Shown piece after piece: positions 19,379-28,202 of a DNA stretch of 64,000 bases (position 1 is the first letter of the stretch; every line of letters starts with the position of its first letter). The notes under the pieces were generated by a model. The model had not been told where the DNA came from and ran no database searches. It saw only the letters and a list, made by a program, of their open reading frames with translations. The DNA is taken from assembly GCF_016735585.2 (NCBI RefSeq), contig NZ_JAERSE020000002.1:248001-312000 (forward strand), in the 5' to 3' direction. A program made the translations under genes and the position numbers. The DNA comes from Chryseobacterium tagetis (GTDB taxonomy: Bacteria; Bacteroidota; Bacteroidia; Flavobacteriales; Weeksellaceae).

Positions 19379-20146
19379 ATGTCACTGATCACAAGAATTA
19401 AAAATAAAATAAAGCTTCAGAACCATTCGGGAGACAATTATTATTGCCCCTTCTGTGGCTACACATCCAGAGATTTAGAGGTTGTAGGTCATGATCTTCC
19501 GGTTCTAAGAGAAAAAGAAGTCGTTGGAGGTGGAAGAAGAGCAGCAGGATGCTATCAATGTCATTCCAGAGATCGTGAAAGATTATTGTATGCTTTTATC
19601 ATTGAAGAACTCAAACTTCCAAAGAATAAAAACAGCAGCATCTTACATATTGCTCCGGAACCTAAATTATCCAATGTTCTTCTGAAACAGGATTTCAATG
19701 AATATATCTGTGGCGATCTGTTTACACCGGGCTATACTTACCCTGCTCATGTACAAAACATGAACGTACTTGATCTGCCGTTTGAAGACAATCATTTTGA
19801 TTTGATCATCTGTAACCACGTTTTAGAACATATTCCTGAAGATATTAAAGCAATGAAGGAGCTACAACGCGTTTTAAAACCCGGAGGAAAAGCCATTTTA
19901 CAGGTTCCTATTTCAAAAAATACAAGGGAGACTGTAGAAGATTTCACTATTTCTGATCCTAAAAAGAGAGAAGAGCTTTTCGGTCAGTTCGACCATGTAA
20001 GAATTTATGGTCAGGATTATGTACAGCGTTTAGAAAGCGCAGGATTTATTGTTCACAGAATCAATATTTCTGAAACTTATACAAGAATGGGGGTAAATCC
20101 TTTAGAAGATTTATTCTACTGTGAAAAACCTCCCCTATCCGTTTAA
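19379..20146 (+). CDS. SAM-dependent methyltransferase with N-terminal CxxC-pair (zinc-ribbon-like) domain
   Basis: The 255-aa protein has a putative zinc site built from CPFC (about 24) and CYQCH (about 59), followed by SRDRERLLYAF. The class I methyltransferase domain has an LPFEDNHFDLIICNHVLEHI segment and LKPGGKAILQVPI (about 165-180), as in Methyltransf_11 proteins. It is probably cytoplasmic and methylates a glycan or a nucleotide sugar. I chose the ATG at 19379. A TTG at 19337 would begin inside the -7 promoter box. asnB follows 19 bp downstream. Confidence 0.8.
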   Translation: MSLITRIKNKIKLQNHSGDNYYCPFCGYTSRDLEVVGHDLPVLREKEVVGGGRRAAGCYQCHSRDRERLLYAFIIEELKLPKNKNSSILHIAPEPKLSNVLLKQDFNEYICGDLFTPGYTYPAHVQNMNVLDLPFEDNHFDLIICNHVLEHIPEDIKAMKELQRVLKPGGKAILQVPISKNTRETVEDFTISDPKKREELFGQFDHVRIYGQDYVQRLESAGFIVHRINISETYTRMGVNPLEDLFYCEKPPLSV

Positions 20147-20165
20147 TGAAGAAAAAAAATAAAAT

Positions 20166-21962
20166 ATGTGTGGAATAGCCGGAATCGTTACCAAAAATGC
20201 TGAAAATTACTCTGAAATCATTCAGAAAATGACGGATGCAATTGCGCATCGTGGTCCAGATTCTGCCCATCATGAATATTTCGAAAATACAATATTGGGC
20301 CATAGAAGACTCTCCATCATTGATCTTTCAGAAAATGGGAAACAACCCATGTTTTCCAATTCAAAAAACGAATGCATTGTTTTAAATGGTGAAATTTACG
20401 GTTATCAGGCTATCAAAAAACAATACTGTGAATATCCTTACCAAGGTGGATCTGATACGGAAGTAATTCTCGCTATGTATCAGAGAAAAAAAGAACAGCT
20501 TATTCATGATCTTCCCGGAATGTTTGCTTTTGCCATTTGGGACAATGAGAAGCAACAGCTTTTCTGTGCCAGAGACCGTTTTGGTGAAAAACCATTTTAT
20601 TATGCCTATGGTAAAAATGGTGAATTTATCTTTGCTTCCGAAATCAAAGCTATTCTTGCAAGCGGACTCATTGATCCTCAAATAAGTCAGGAAGCACTCT
20701 CCCATTATCTTCAATATGGCTATGTAAGTACCTATCAAAGTATTTACAGTAATATCTATGCTCTTCCTCCTGCTCATCAGTTAATCTGGAAAGAAGGAAA
20801 AATTGAGATTTCAAGATATTACAGCCTTCCGAAAAAAGACCGTGTTTTGAGTCTTTCAGAAGCTAAAGAAGAATTTACCTACCTATTAAGATCAGCGATC
20901 GAGAAACAGCTTATTGCCGACGTTGAAGTCGGAAGCTTTCTGAGCGGAGGTCTGGATTCTTCATCTGTTGTTGCCATGGTCAATGAGTTTTTACCTCATC
21001 AAACTACCATCAGCTTTGGATATGATCATGAAGACAGTGAGCTTAAATACGCAAAAGAAATTGCAGAAAAATACAATACCAGACATATTGAAATTCACGA
21101 GAAGAAAGAAGATCTCGTTTCAGGAATTCTGAAAGTAGCTCCTTTTCTGGATGAGCCTTTTGCAGACCGTTCCTGTGTTCCGCATTTTGAGATCTGTAAA
21201 AGTGCAAGAAAAAACCTGAAAGTTGTTCTTTCCGGAGATGTAGGTGATGAATTATTTGGTGGCTATAGCTTCTATAAGGTAGAACATGAAATGAAAAAAC
21301 ATTTCAGCTATCAAAATATTCTCGCACAATTTGGGCAAAAATTATATAAAAACGTAAAGCAGATTTCCTACATTTCACAAAAAAACATTCAATACGGTTC
21401 TATTCTGGATTTTCATCAGAATGAGGTAAGGAATTTCTTTGACAACAGTGAAAGAGCCTCTTTAGGAATTACTCAAAATTATCAGCAACCTTACAGTTTT
21501 GAAGCAGATAAAAATTCTCTGAATGACATTATGCGAACCGATCTTGAGAAATTTGTCCCCGGAAATATGCTGGTAAAATCAGACCGCATGGCAATGGCTA
21601 ATTCTTTAGAAGTACGAACTCCGTTTTTAGATATTGATTTCGCCGAATTCTGTATTCAGCTTCCGGATCAGCTTAAAATAAATTCGGAGAACGATAAAAT
21701 CATTTTAAGAGAATCAATGAGTTCTTACTGGACAGAAACCATTAGAAACAGGAACAAACAAGGTTTTGGGCTTGGAATTGAAAACTGGTTTGAAGAAGAA
21801 AGTCTACTCAAATTCTCCGATGAATTATTAAAAGATAAGAACCAAAAGGTTTTTAATTACATTGATTTTAAAGCAGCACAAAAGTTTCAGGATAAAGGCC
21901 AAAAGCACTGGAACCTTCTTCAGCTGGCTTTATGGGCATCTCAACATTCTAAATTTTTGTAA
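20166..21962 (+). CDS. asnB: AsnB-type glutamine-dependent amidotransferase
   Basis: Class B asparagine synthetase fold, 598 aa. Mature Cys2 (MCGIAGIV) is the glutaminase nucleophile, and AHRGPDS and RFGEKPFYY belong to the class II amidotransferase domain. The SGGLDSS PP-loop (about 261) marks the ATP-pyrophosphatase synthetase domain, which activates a carboxylate as an adenylate. It could make asparagine. In O-antigen loci, however, homologues such as WbpS and WbtH are implicated in amidating uronic acid sugars. With ugd in the same locus, a uronamide-forming role is plausible. It abuts the next GT2 with no gap. Confidence 0.88.
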   Translation: MCGIAGIVTKNAENYSEIIQKMTDAIAHRGPDSAHHEYFENTILGHRRLSIIDLSENGKQPMFSNSKNECIVLNGEIYGYQAIKKQYCEYPYQGGSDTEVILAMYQRKKEQLIHDLPGMFAFAIWDNEKQQLFCARDRFGEKPFYYAYGKNGEFIFASEIKAILASGLIDPQISQEALSHYLQYGYVSTYQSIYSNIYALPPAHQLIWKEGKIEISRYYSLPKKDRVLSLSEAKEEFTYLLRSAIEKQLIADVEVGSFLSGGLDSSSVVAMVNEFLPHQTTISFGYDHEDSELKYAKEIAEKYNTRHIEIHEKKEDLVSGILKVAPFLDEPFADRSCVPHFEICKSARKNLKVVLSGDVGDELFGGYSFYKVEHEMKKHFSYQNILAQFGQKLYKNVKQISYISQKNIQYGSILDFHQNEVRNFFDNSERASLGITQNYQQPYSFEADKNSLNDIMRTDLEKFVPGNMLVKSDRMAMANSLEVRTPFLDIDFAEFCIQLPDQLKINSENDKIILRESMSSYWTETIRNRNKQGFGLGIENWFEEESLLKFSDELLKDKNQKVFNYIDFKAAQKFQDKGQKHWNLLQLALWASQHSKFL

Positions 21963-22913
21963 ATGGCTCTTAGTATCTCTGTTATTATGCCCGTTTACAA
22001 TGCAGCACAATTTTTAGAAAAGTCTGTACATTCTGCTCTTCAATTTGAAGAAGTACAGGAAATTCTTCTGATAGAAGATGCTTCTACAGATCATTCTCTT
22101 TCTATCTGTGAAAAACTTATCACCGAAGATTCCCGTATAAAATTGCATCAGCATCCTGACAAAGGAAATCACGGAGCAGGAGCAACCAGAAATTTAGGTC
22201 TTGAAAAAGCACAAAGTGAGTTTATTGCTTTTTTAGATTCTGATGATTACTATCTTCCGAACCGTTTTGAGGCTGAAAAAATGATGTTCAACAATCCTAA
22301 TATTGAAGGTGTTTTCGGAGCAATCGGCGTTGAATATTTAAGTGAAAAAGGAAAAGAGGAATTTCAGAATAAATTTAAGAATACAACACTTACTACTGTT
22401 AATTACAACGCCGAAGGAGAAGAAGTATTTAAAGGACTTCTGGGTTTAACGACTAAACCTTTCGGTACTTTTTTTCATCTGAATACATTAACGATAAGAA
22501 GGTCTGTTCTTCAAAAATACAATTTGAAGTTCAACGAAAAACTTCGTGTACATCAGGATTCGGATTTTATTATAAAACTGGCTCATTCATGTTATTTAAA
22601 ATCCGGAATTATTGATCAGGCCATCGCAATACGCGGAGTGCATGATGATAACAGGATTACCAAAATAAAGCCTTATTCAAAAAAGTTTTACCAGAATAAT
22701 TTGCTTCTTCACCAATCGTTATATGAATGGAGCATTGCCGAAAAGCTTAATTCACTCTATTCAAAGAGAATACAGTTGAATTATCTCAGCTTTAAAATTG
22801 CTAATGAAACGGGGTTAAAAAAATATATTTCCTATTGCATCAATTGCCTGAAATATCCTGAGCTTTTGAAAACAAGATACCGTTTCCATGCATTAATGAA
22901 ACCCACCATATAA
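21963..22913 (+). CDS. Family 2 glycosyltransferase (tandem paralogue A)
   Basis: The 316-aa protein starts ALSISVIMPVYNAAQFLEKS. It has IEDASTDHS, HPDKGNHGAGATRNLGLEKA and LDSDDYYLPNRF as donor and metal motifs, and RVHQDSDF near residue 197. It is strongly similar to the next gene product over the whole length (shared HPDKGNHGAGA, DDYYLPNRF, ALTIRR-like and IAMRGVH-like segments), so the pair arose by tandem duplication. It probably adds one residue of the repeat unit. Confidence 0.88.
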   Translation: MALSISVIMPVYNAAQFLEKSVHSALQFEEVQEILLIEDASTDHSLSICEKLITEDSRIKLHQHPDKGNHGAGATRNLGLEKAQSEFIAFLDSDDYYLPNRFEAEKMMFNNPNIEGVFGAIGVEYLSEKGKEEFQNKFKNTTLTTVNYNAEGEEVFKGLLGLTTKPFGTFFHLNTLTIRRSVLQKYNLKFNEKLRVHQDSDFIIKLAHSCYLKSGIIDQAIAIRGVHDDNRITKIKPYSKKFYQNNLLLHQSLYEWSIAEKLNSLYSKRIQLNYLSFKIANETGLKKYISYCINCLKYPELLKTRYRFHALMKPTI

Positions 22914-22968
22914 ATACAGAATTTTATATTTACCAATAAAAACACATCAAGTAAAATTAATTATTGTA

Positions 22969-23916
22969 ATGAAAATTTCCATCATCATCCCTGTTTACAA
23001 CGCCGAAAAATATGTTGCACAAGCCGTAGAATCTGCATTACAATTTGATGAAGTTTCTGAAGTTATTTTGGTGGAAGACCAATCTCCCGACAACGCATTG
23101 GAAGTCTGCCAAAACCTTGAAAAAAAATATGACCGCGTAAAATTATTTCAACATCCGGATAAAGGGAATCACGGAGCCGGAGCAAGCCGAAACCTGGCTA
23201 TCGAAAAAGCAACAGGAGATTTTATTGCTTTTCTTGATGCTGATGATTATTATCTTCCCAACCGATTTGATGCTGAGAAAAAATTATTTGAAGATCAGAA
23301 AGTAGATGCTGTTTACGGAGCTTTAGGAGTACATTATTATTCTGAAAAAGCAAAAGAGCAGTATTATCCATTGTTTGGTGACCGTCTTACCACTGTTTAT
23401 AAAAAATATGATCCTATAGATGTACTTCCGGGTATGCTGAATATGAAAGGAAGTTTCGGGCTTTTCAGTATTGACGCACTTACTTTGAGAAGAAAACCTT
23501 TACTGGAAAAAGTGCAGCCCATTTTTAAAACCCATCTCAGATTGCATCAGGATACAGAATTTTTATTCAGAAGTTCATACTATCTCAATTTTTATCCCGG
23601 AATTCTGGATCAGGCAATTGCAATGAGAGGAGTTCATGAAAGTAACCGAATTACCCAGGTAGACTCCAAGAAAGTAAAGCCTTCCATAACGAGAGTGATG
23701 CTTTGGAAAGAAGTAAACAAATGGGCAGAAAACGAGCCTGCAATTCCTCAAGACATCAAAATACATATCAAAAGAATGTACAGAAGCTGGGAAATAGCCA
23801 ATTCTCCTTTTCTAAAAAAATGGGGAATGATCTTTAAATATCTGATCACGGATTATAAAAGTATCCGATCAGGACTTTACAATATTAATTTCCGTAAAGA
23901 GCTTTTTAATTATTGA
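22969..23916 (+). CDS. Family 2 glycosyltransferase (tandem paralogue B)
   Basis: The 315-aa paralogue of the preceding product has ISIIIPVYNAEKYVAQAVES, VEDQSPDNA, HPDKGNHGAGASRNLAIEKA and LDADDYYLPNRF. LHQDTEFLFR and IAMRGVHESNR match the equivalent positions of paralogue A. The acceptor-side region differs more than the donor side, which suggests the same or a similar donor with a different acceptor. Its 3' end overlaps the convergent SGNH-like gene by 7 bp. Confidence 0.88.
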   Translation: MKISIIIPVYNAEKYVAQAVESALQFDEVSEVILVEDQSPDNALEVCQNLEKKYDRVKLFQHPDKGNHGAGASRNLAIEKATGDFIAFLDADDYYLPNRFDAEKKLFEDQKVDAVYGALGVHYYSEKAKEQYYPLFGDRLTTVYKKYDPIDVLPGMLNMKGSFGLFSIDALTLRRKPLLEKVQPIFKTHLRLHQDTEFLFRSSYYLNFYPGILDQAIAMRGVHESNRITQVDSKKVKPSITRVMLWKEVNKWAENEPAIPQDIKIHIKRMYRSWEIANSPFLKKWGMIFKYLITDYKSIRSGLYNINFRKELFNY

Positions 23917-24821
23917 TTTGCGCGGATAGAATCTGCAATCTGTGAAGAAAAAATCTTTCCCGATTCTTTATACATATGGTTCCCGTCTGTGTATAAATAT
24001 TTGTCATAGGAAGTAGAAAAATCAAAGAATTTAATACTGTTCTTATTGGCAATTTCGTTCATTAATTTACTAAAATCCGGATACTTTTTATTCTCAATTT
24101 CAGTGATTGATTTTGAAGCAGGAATTCTTACAATAAATACTTTTCCTTTCGGTTTAAGATAGTTTATCATTTGTTTGAAAGCCAATATTCTTTCTGCTGA
24201 TAAATTATTTTCTGCTGCTAATTTATTATAAAATTCAATTTTATTTTTTTCTCTTACCGCAACCGAATCTTTGTTCATATCAACATTTACTTCAAGCCAT
24301 CCGTTTTTATGAAGATAGGTATTCGATTTTCCTGTTTCTTCTCTTTCCAGATAGATTTTAAACCAGCTTCTTGAGTAATTTTTCAGGAGATATTCATAAT
24401 TGGGAGACCAGTTATAAAAGTGCATATTTTTTAGCGGAGAATGTTCTTCCGGATATTCTTTTTCACTTTTTACATTTTTATTGAGAGATAAATTCCACGG
24501 ATCTACGGTTAAAATAAAAACACCATTTTTCGTTTCCGGATCCAGCTTTCTTTTCAATGCTTCCAAATAGATTTTTCCATACGGCGATTCTACAACATTC
24601 AGCGAAAAATTATCAAATGCTCCCGATAATTTAGCCTGCAAAACATCGGGAATTACAGCCTGTGAACCTCTTGAGTCTCCTAAAATAATATTTTGAGGCT
24701 TTGGAACGGCAAAATGCCTGTAATTATCATCCGTATTTCCATCAGCAAATGTTCCTAATACACAGAAGAGAAGGATAATTCCTAAAAGATAGAGCGATAT
24801 TTTTAATAAGAATCTTTTCAT
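23910..24821 (-). CDS. SGNH-hydrolase-like membrane-anchored protein, MBOAT partner
   Basis: The 303-aa protein has an N-terminal membrane anchor (about 4-24) and then an extracytoplasmic domain with a GDSRGS motif (about residue 48) and a C-terminal DGNH (about 286). These match the Ser and Asp/His positions of SGNH/GDSL enzymes. Proteins of this kind (AlgJ/AlgX, PatB, DltD types) act beside MBOAT acyltransferases to complete acyl transfer to periplasmic glycans. I chose the ATG at 24821, one base after the MBOAT stop. A start at 24866 would overlap the MBOAT gene. Confidence 0.78.
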   Translation of the reverse strand: MKRFLLKISLYLLGIILLFCVLGTFADGNTDDNYRHFAVPKPQNIILGDSRGSQAVIPDVLQAKLSGAFDNFSLNVVESPYGKIYLEALKRKLDPETKNGVFILTVDPWNLSLNKNVKSEKEYPEEHSPLKNMHFYNWSPNYEYLLKNYSRSWFKIYLEREETGKSNTYLHKNGWLEVNVDMNKDSVAVREKNKIEFYNKLAAENNLSAERILAFKQMINYLKPKGKVFIVRIPASKSITEIENKKYPDFSKLMNEIANKNSIKFFDFSTSYDKYLYTDGNHMYKESGKIFSSQIADSIRANQ

Positions 24822-24822
24822 T

Positions 24823-26253
24823 TTAAAACTGGAAATAAATAAATTCATTATTCCCGAAATTCGCATATCGGATAATTATATAAATAAAACACACATATAA
24901 AGCTCTTCTCAGCCACGGATTAAATCTTTTAATTTCTAACCCATGAAATTGGCTTCTGTTAATCCATTCAATCAAAAGCATGATTCCAATTAACGCAAAA
25001 ACCTTAGTCGGAAAAGGATTGGACAAATGCAGCTTTCCGGTACACATATTTTTTATATACATCAAAGCGTCGGAAACCGAATCTGCTCTAAAAAATATCC
25101 ATGCAAAACAGGTAATGGCAAATGTAATAATCACCTGGAAAAACTCTTTTAAACTGGGAAGCAGTCTGCCTTTAGCAATCACTTCAAGATTCTGCCGATT
25201 GGTTTTTGCCAACAGAAGAGGAAGAAAATAGATCGCATTCAAACCTCCCCAAACAATAAAGGTCCAGTTCGCACCATGCCAAAATCCTGAAACGAGGAAA
25301 ATAGCAAATGTATTCCTGATCTTCATCCACAATCCCCCTTTACTGCCTCCTAATGGAATATAAAGGTAATCTCTGAACCATGATGAAAGAGAAATATGCC
25401 ACCTTCTCCAAAATTCGGCAATATCTCTCGAGAAATACGGAAAAGCAAAGTTTTTAAGCAGTTCTATTCCAAATAGTCTGGAAACTCCCAAAGCAATATC
25501 AGAATATCCTGAAAAATCTCCGTAGATCTGAAAAGCAAATAAGATCACACCTAAAACAAGAGTAACAGAACTTTCTGAATGATAATTATTAAAAATCTCA
25601 TTCACCAGAGGAGCACAGTTATCTGCAATCACCATCTTTTTAAAAAAGCCCCAGAGAATCTGCCGCAATCCATCTGTTGCCTGCTCATAATTAAAAGTTC
25701 TTTTCCTCTGAATCTGTGGCAAAAGATGGGTTGCTCTTTCAATCGGTCCTGCAACCAGCAATGGGAAATAGCTTACAAATACTGCATAATCTACAAAATT
25801 CTTCTCGGAGGAGATTCTCTTTTTATATACATCAATGACATACGAAAGACCATGAAATGTATAAAATGAAATTCCGACCGGAAGAACGATGTTCAGAAGC
25901 CATATATTTGTTTTCATCCCGAAACCATTCAGCAGGTCAGCAAAGCTTTCGATAAAGAAATTATAATATTTAAAGAATCCTAAAAATCCGAGATTGATGG
26001 CGATACTGATGGTCAGCCAGATTTTTGCTTCATGCTTACCGGAACTATTTTCAATTTTAATCCCTGAAACATAATCTAACAATATGGAAAAAAGCAGAAG
26101 AAACATAAATCTCCAGTCCCAACACGCATAAAAATAGAAGCTTGCAAAAAGAAGCAACATATTCTGATACTGAAATTTTTTATGAAAAACGAACCAATAG
26201 AGTATAAATACAATCGGTAAGAAGATCAAAAAACTGAATGAATTAAACAGCAT
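24823..26253 (-). CDS. MBOAT family O-acyltransferase (AlgI/PatA/DltB-like)
   Basis: The 476-aa polytopic inner-membrane protein moves acyl groups, usually acetyl, to the periplasmic side for glycan O-acylation. It begins MLFNSFSFLIFLPIVFILYW. It has the hallmark FWRRWHISLSSWFRDYLYIPLGG region (281-303, quoted in parts: RRWHISLS, YIPLGG) and the catalytic His326 in SGFWHGANWT. Its direct coupling to the SGNH-like gene forms a two-gene acylation unit. The block runs antisense to the surrounding glycosyltransferase genes. Confidence 0.93.
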   Translation of the reverse strand: MLFNSFSFLIFLPIVFILYWFVFHKKFQYQNMLLLFASFYFYACWDWRFMFLLLFSILLDYVSGIKIENSSGKHEAKIWLTISIAINLGFLGFFKYYNFFIESFADLLNGFGMKTNIWLLNIVLPVGISFYTFHGLSYVIDVYKKRISSEKNFVDYAVFVSYFPLLVAGPIERATHLLPQIQRKRTFNYEQATDGLRQILWGFFKKMVIADNCAPLVNEIFNNYHSESSVTLVLGVILFAFQIYGDFSGYSDIALGVSRLFGIELLKNFAFPYFSRDIAEFWRRWHISLSSWFRDYLYIPLGGSKGGLWMKIRNTFAIFLVSGFWHGANWTFIVWGGLNAIYFLPLLLAKTNRQNLEVIAKGRLLPSLKEFFQVIITFAITCFAWIFFRADSVSDALMYIKNMCTGKLHLSNPFPTKVFALIGIMLLIEWINRSQFHGLEIKRFNPWLRRALYVCFIYIIIRYANFGNNEFIYFQF

Positions 26254-26291
26254 ATATTATGTTTCTAAAAAACTAATCTTTTTAAAAGTAA

Positions 26292-27317
26292 TCATTTTAA
26301 TTTGATTTTTCTCAAAAATTCTCTTGCCGGGCTTTCGATAATCTGATAAAATAAAGCGGAACAAAGAAGCAGAAAAACCATATAAATTCCAAACATGATA
26401 TTAATATCAAAAATGTATTTTTTCCAGACCAGCTGTCTCAAAATATACAGAACAGGAATATGGGTAATGTAAATCGCATAACTGATCTCGCCTAAATATT
26501 CCAACGGTTTTAAAGCAAATATTTTCGTTAAAAGACCATTGTTACGAGAAATCAAAATAATAAGCGGGATAAACAAAACACCCATTAATCCATTATGGAA
26601 AAATAACGGAACGAATATTAAACACAATAAAATCGCTATAAAAACAAGGCTTATTGAAAAATCAAAATCTTTTTGCCGATGATTTTTAATAAAGAACAAT
26701 CCGGCAAGATTACCTATCAAAAACTCGTTAATATGAAATAACGGGAAATAAGTAATAAAATCGTGACTTTCCGTATGAGGTCCTTTGTAAAAGCCCGAAT
26801 TTATATACAGATTCGAAAAAACCTGCGTAACGATCCAGATCAGAATAGTGATCACCCAGATACTTTTATTCTTTTTCGAATACAGATAATTGTAAAGAAA
26901 AGGAAACAGCAAATAGAATAAAAACTCAACGGAGATCGACCAGCCCGGAAAATTTAACACCATTGCTTTACCGGGAATCCAGCTCTGCAACCCAAAAAGG
27001 TACAGAAGAATATCCGTAAACATAAATTTTTCTTCCCGGGTAAACCAAAGAAGCAGCAAACCAACTACATACAAAGGATAAATCCTGGCAAATCTATTCC
27101 GGTAATAATCTCCGTAACCAATTTTTTCTTTTTTATGATATGCAACAATCATAATGAAACCTGAAAGGATAAAAAAATAACTTACCCCAACATTGGCTCT
27201 CAGAAAAACTTCAGAGAGATACGGAATTTTATAGAGAAATACATCTTTATTGAAATGCGAGATCACAATTGCCAATGCAGCAACAAATCGCGTAAAAGTA
27301 ATCTGAGTAATTTTCAA
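26292..27317 (-). CDS. Acyltransferase 3 family protein (OafA/YrhL-like)
   Basis: Inner-membrane O-acyltransferase of 341 aa with about ten hydrophobic segments. The first helix carries the conserved His in VISHF (about residue 20), and the second has SYFFILSGFIM. The protein resembles O-antigen acetylases. The reading frame opens with TTG (MKITQITFTRF), 10 nt after the methyltransferase stop. I found no upstream in-frame ATG in the gap. It has no fused SGNH domain, so it may act alone or with the nearby SGNH-like protein. Confidence 0.88.
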   Translation of the reverse strand: MKITQITFTRFVAALAIVISHFNKDVFLYKIPYLSEVFLRANVGVSYFFILSGFIMIVAYHKKEKIGYGDYYRNRFARIYPLYVVGLLLLWFTREEKFMFTDILLYLFGLQSWIPGKAMVLNFPGWSISVEFLFYLLFPFLYNYLYSKKNKSIWVITILIWIVTQVFSNLYINSGFYKGPHTESHDFITYFPLFHINEFLIGNLAGLFFIKNHRQKDFDFSISLVFIAILLCLIFVPLFFHNGLMGVLFIPLIILISRNNGLLTKIFALKPLEYLGEISYAIYITHIPVLYILRQLVWKKYIFDINIMFGIYMVFLLLCSALFYQIIESPAREFLRKIKLK

Positions 27318-27327
27318 AAACCTGATC

Positions 27328-28098
27328 TTATTTTATAAAAACGCCCACATATTTTCCTTCAAATTCCACCACAGTTGTATCAATACCATTTTTCTCACAG
27401 AAATCCTGATAGGCAGAATTATCACCAATATCATCACTGATGAATACTCCGCCTTTTCTCAAATTGCGATAAAGCTCCTGATACGCCCAAACTCTTCCAT
27501 CATAGCTTTTATCTGAATCATAATGAACCACATCAAAACTAGAAGTTTCGGTGAATATTTTTGGTAAAGATTCTTTATCTGCAAAACGGAAAAGTTTCCA
27601 GTTGGGTTTTAGATCTTCCGGAACGACATATCCTACATACTGATCTCCATTCTGACCAAGATAAGGCATATCAGAACTGTAAAGCGTTCCGTTTCTTTCT
27701 TTTAATGATAATAAAGCAGCCAGTGAAGACCAGCCATAAGCAACTCCTGTTTCTACAACGTTCTGAGCGTTTGAAAACTCACAGGCATAATAGATCAGTT
27801 CCAATGCTCCTGCTCCACCCATTTTAATAGGACATTCTTTTTCTCTTTCTTTTGCAGACTTCAAAACCTCCTGAAACTTATTCTGAAATCCTTCAGAATT
27901 CGCCCTAAAAAGTTTGGAAATAACCGCCTCCTGAGAGATCGCTTTAGAAGCTGCCCAAGAATTTGTTTTTTCCTTTCCTTTGAAAGCGTTGTTCCTGTTG
28001 ATCGTATTTTTCAGGATTTTCCGTCCCAATTCTGGATAGAGATCTGGTCTTTTTAAATACCCGATAAATGTTTTTAAAACTCTTGTTATTTCACTCAC
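27328..28098 (-). CDS. Class I SAM-dependent methyltransferase (Methyltransf_24-like)
   Basis: Predicted soluble methyltransferase of about 256 aa. It has a VVETGVAYGWSSLAALLSL SAM-binding motif, FDVVHYDSDKSYDG and LRKGGVFISDDI. Such enzymes are frequent in O-antigen and capsule loci. I suggest the GTG start at 28098 (MSEITRVLK). The longer frame from a TTG at 28140 would read through a TAnnTTTG promoter box at 28125-28118, so it may be untranslated. It is probably the first gene of the minus-strand acylation/methylation operon. Confidence 0.78.
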   Translation of the reverse strand: MSEITRVLKTFIGYLKRPDLYPELGRKILKNTINRNNAFKGKEKTNSWAASKAISQEAVISKLFRANSEGFQNKFQEVLKSAKEREKECPIKMGGAGALELIYYACEFSNAQNVVETGVAYGWSSLAALLSLKERNGTLYSSDMPYLGQNGDQYVGYVVPEDLKPNWKLFRFADKESLPKIFTETSSFDVVHYDSDKSYDGRVWAYQELYRNLRKGGVFISDDIGDNSAYQDFCEKNGIDTTVVEFEGKYVGVFIK

Positions 28099-28117
28099 TG
28101 TGTTTATTTTAATAGAA

Positions 28118-28125
28118 CAAAAATA
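28118..28125 (-). promoter_or_regulatory. Candidate -7 box for the minus-strand acylation operon
   Basis: Read on the minus strand the box is TATTTTTG, 19 nt before the proposed GTG start at 28098. No -33 TTG is seen at the standard distance. It is back to back with the plus-strand promoter at 28141-28171. Confidence 0.45.
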
Positions 28126-28140
28126 AAGATTTTCATTCAA

Positions 28141-28171
28141 TTGCCTATTTTAAAGAATAATTATATTTTTG
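28141..28171 (+). promoter_or_regulatory. Promoter for the GT2/GT4/LbH segment
   Basis: TTG (28141-28143), 20 nt spacer, TATTTTTG (28164-28171) fits the Bacteroidota consensus. The ATG at 28203 is 31 nt downstream. Confidence 0.62.
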
Positions 28172-28202
28172 AAATAATCTTTTCACAAACATTAGTCTCT
28201 GA

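Noticed and set aside
27328..28140. Longer methyltransferase frame starting at TTG 28140
   Set aside because: The extra 14 codons contain a TAnnTTTG box. The GTG at 28098 gives a more natural start. Not excluded with certainty.
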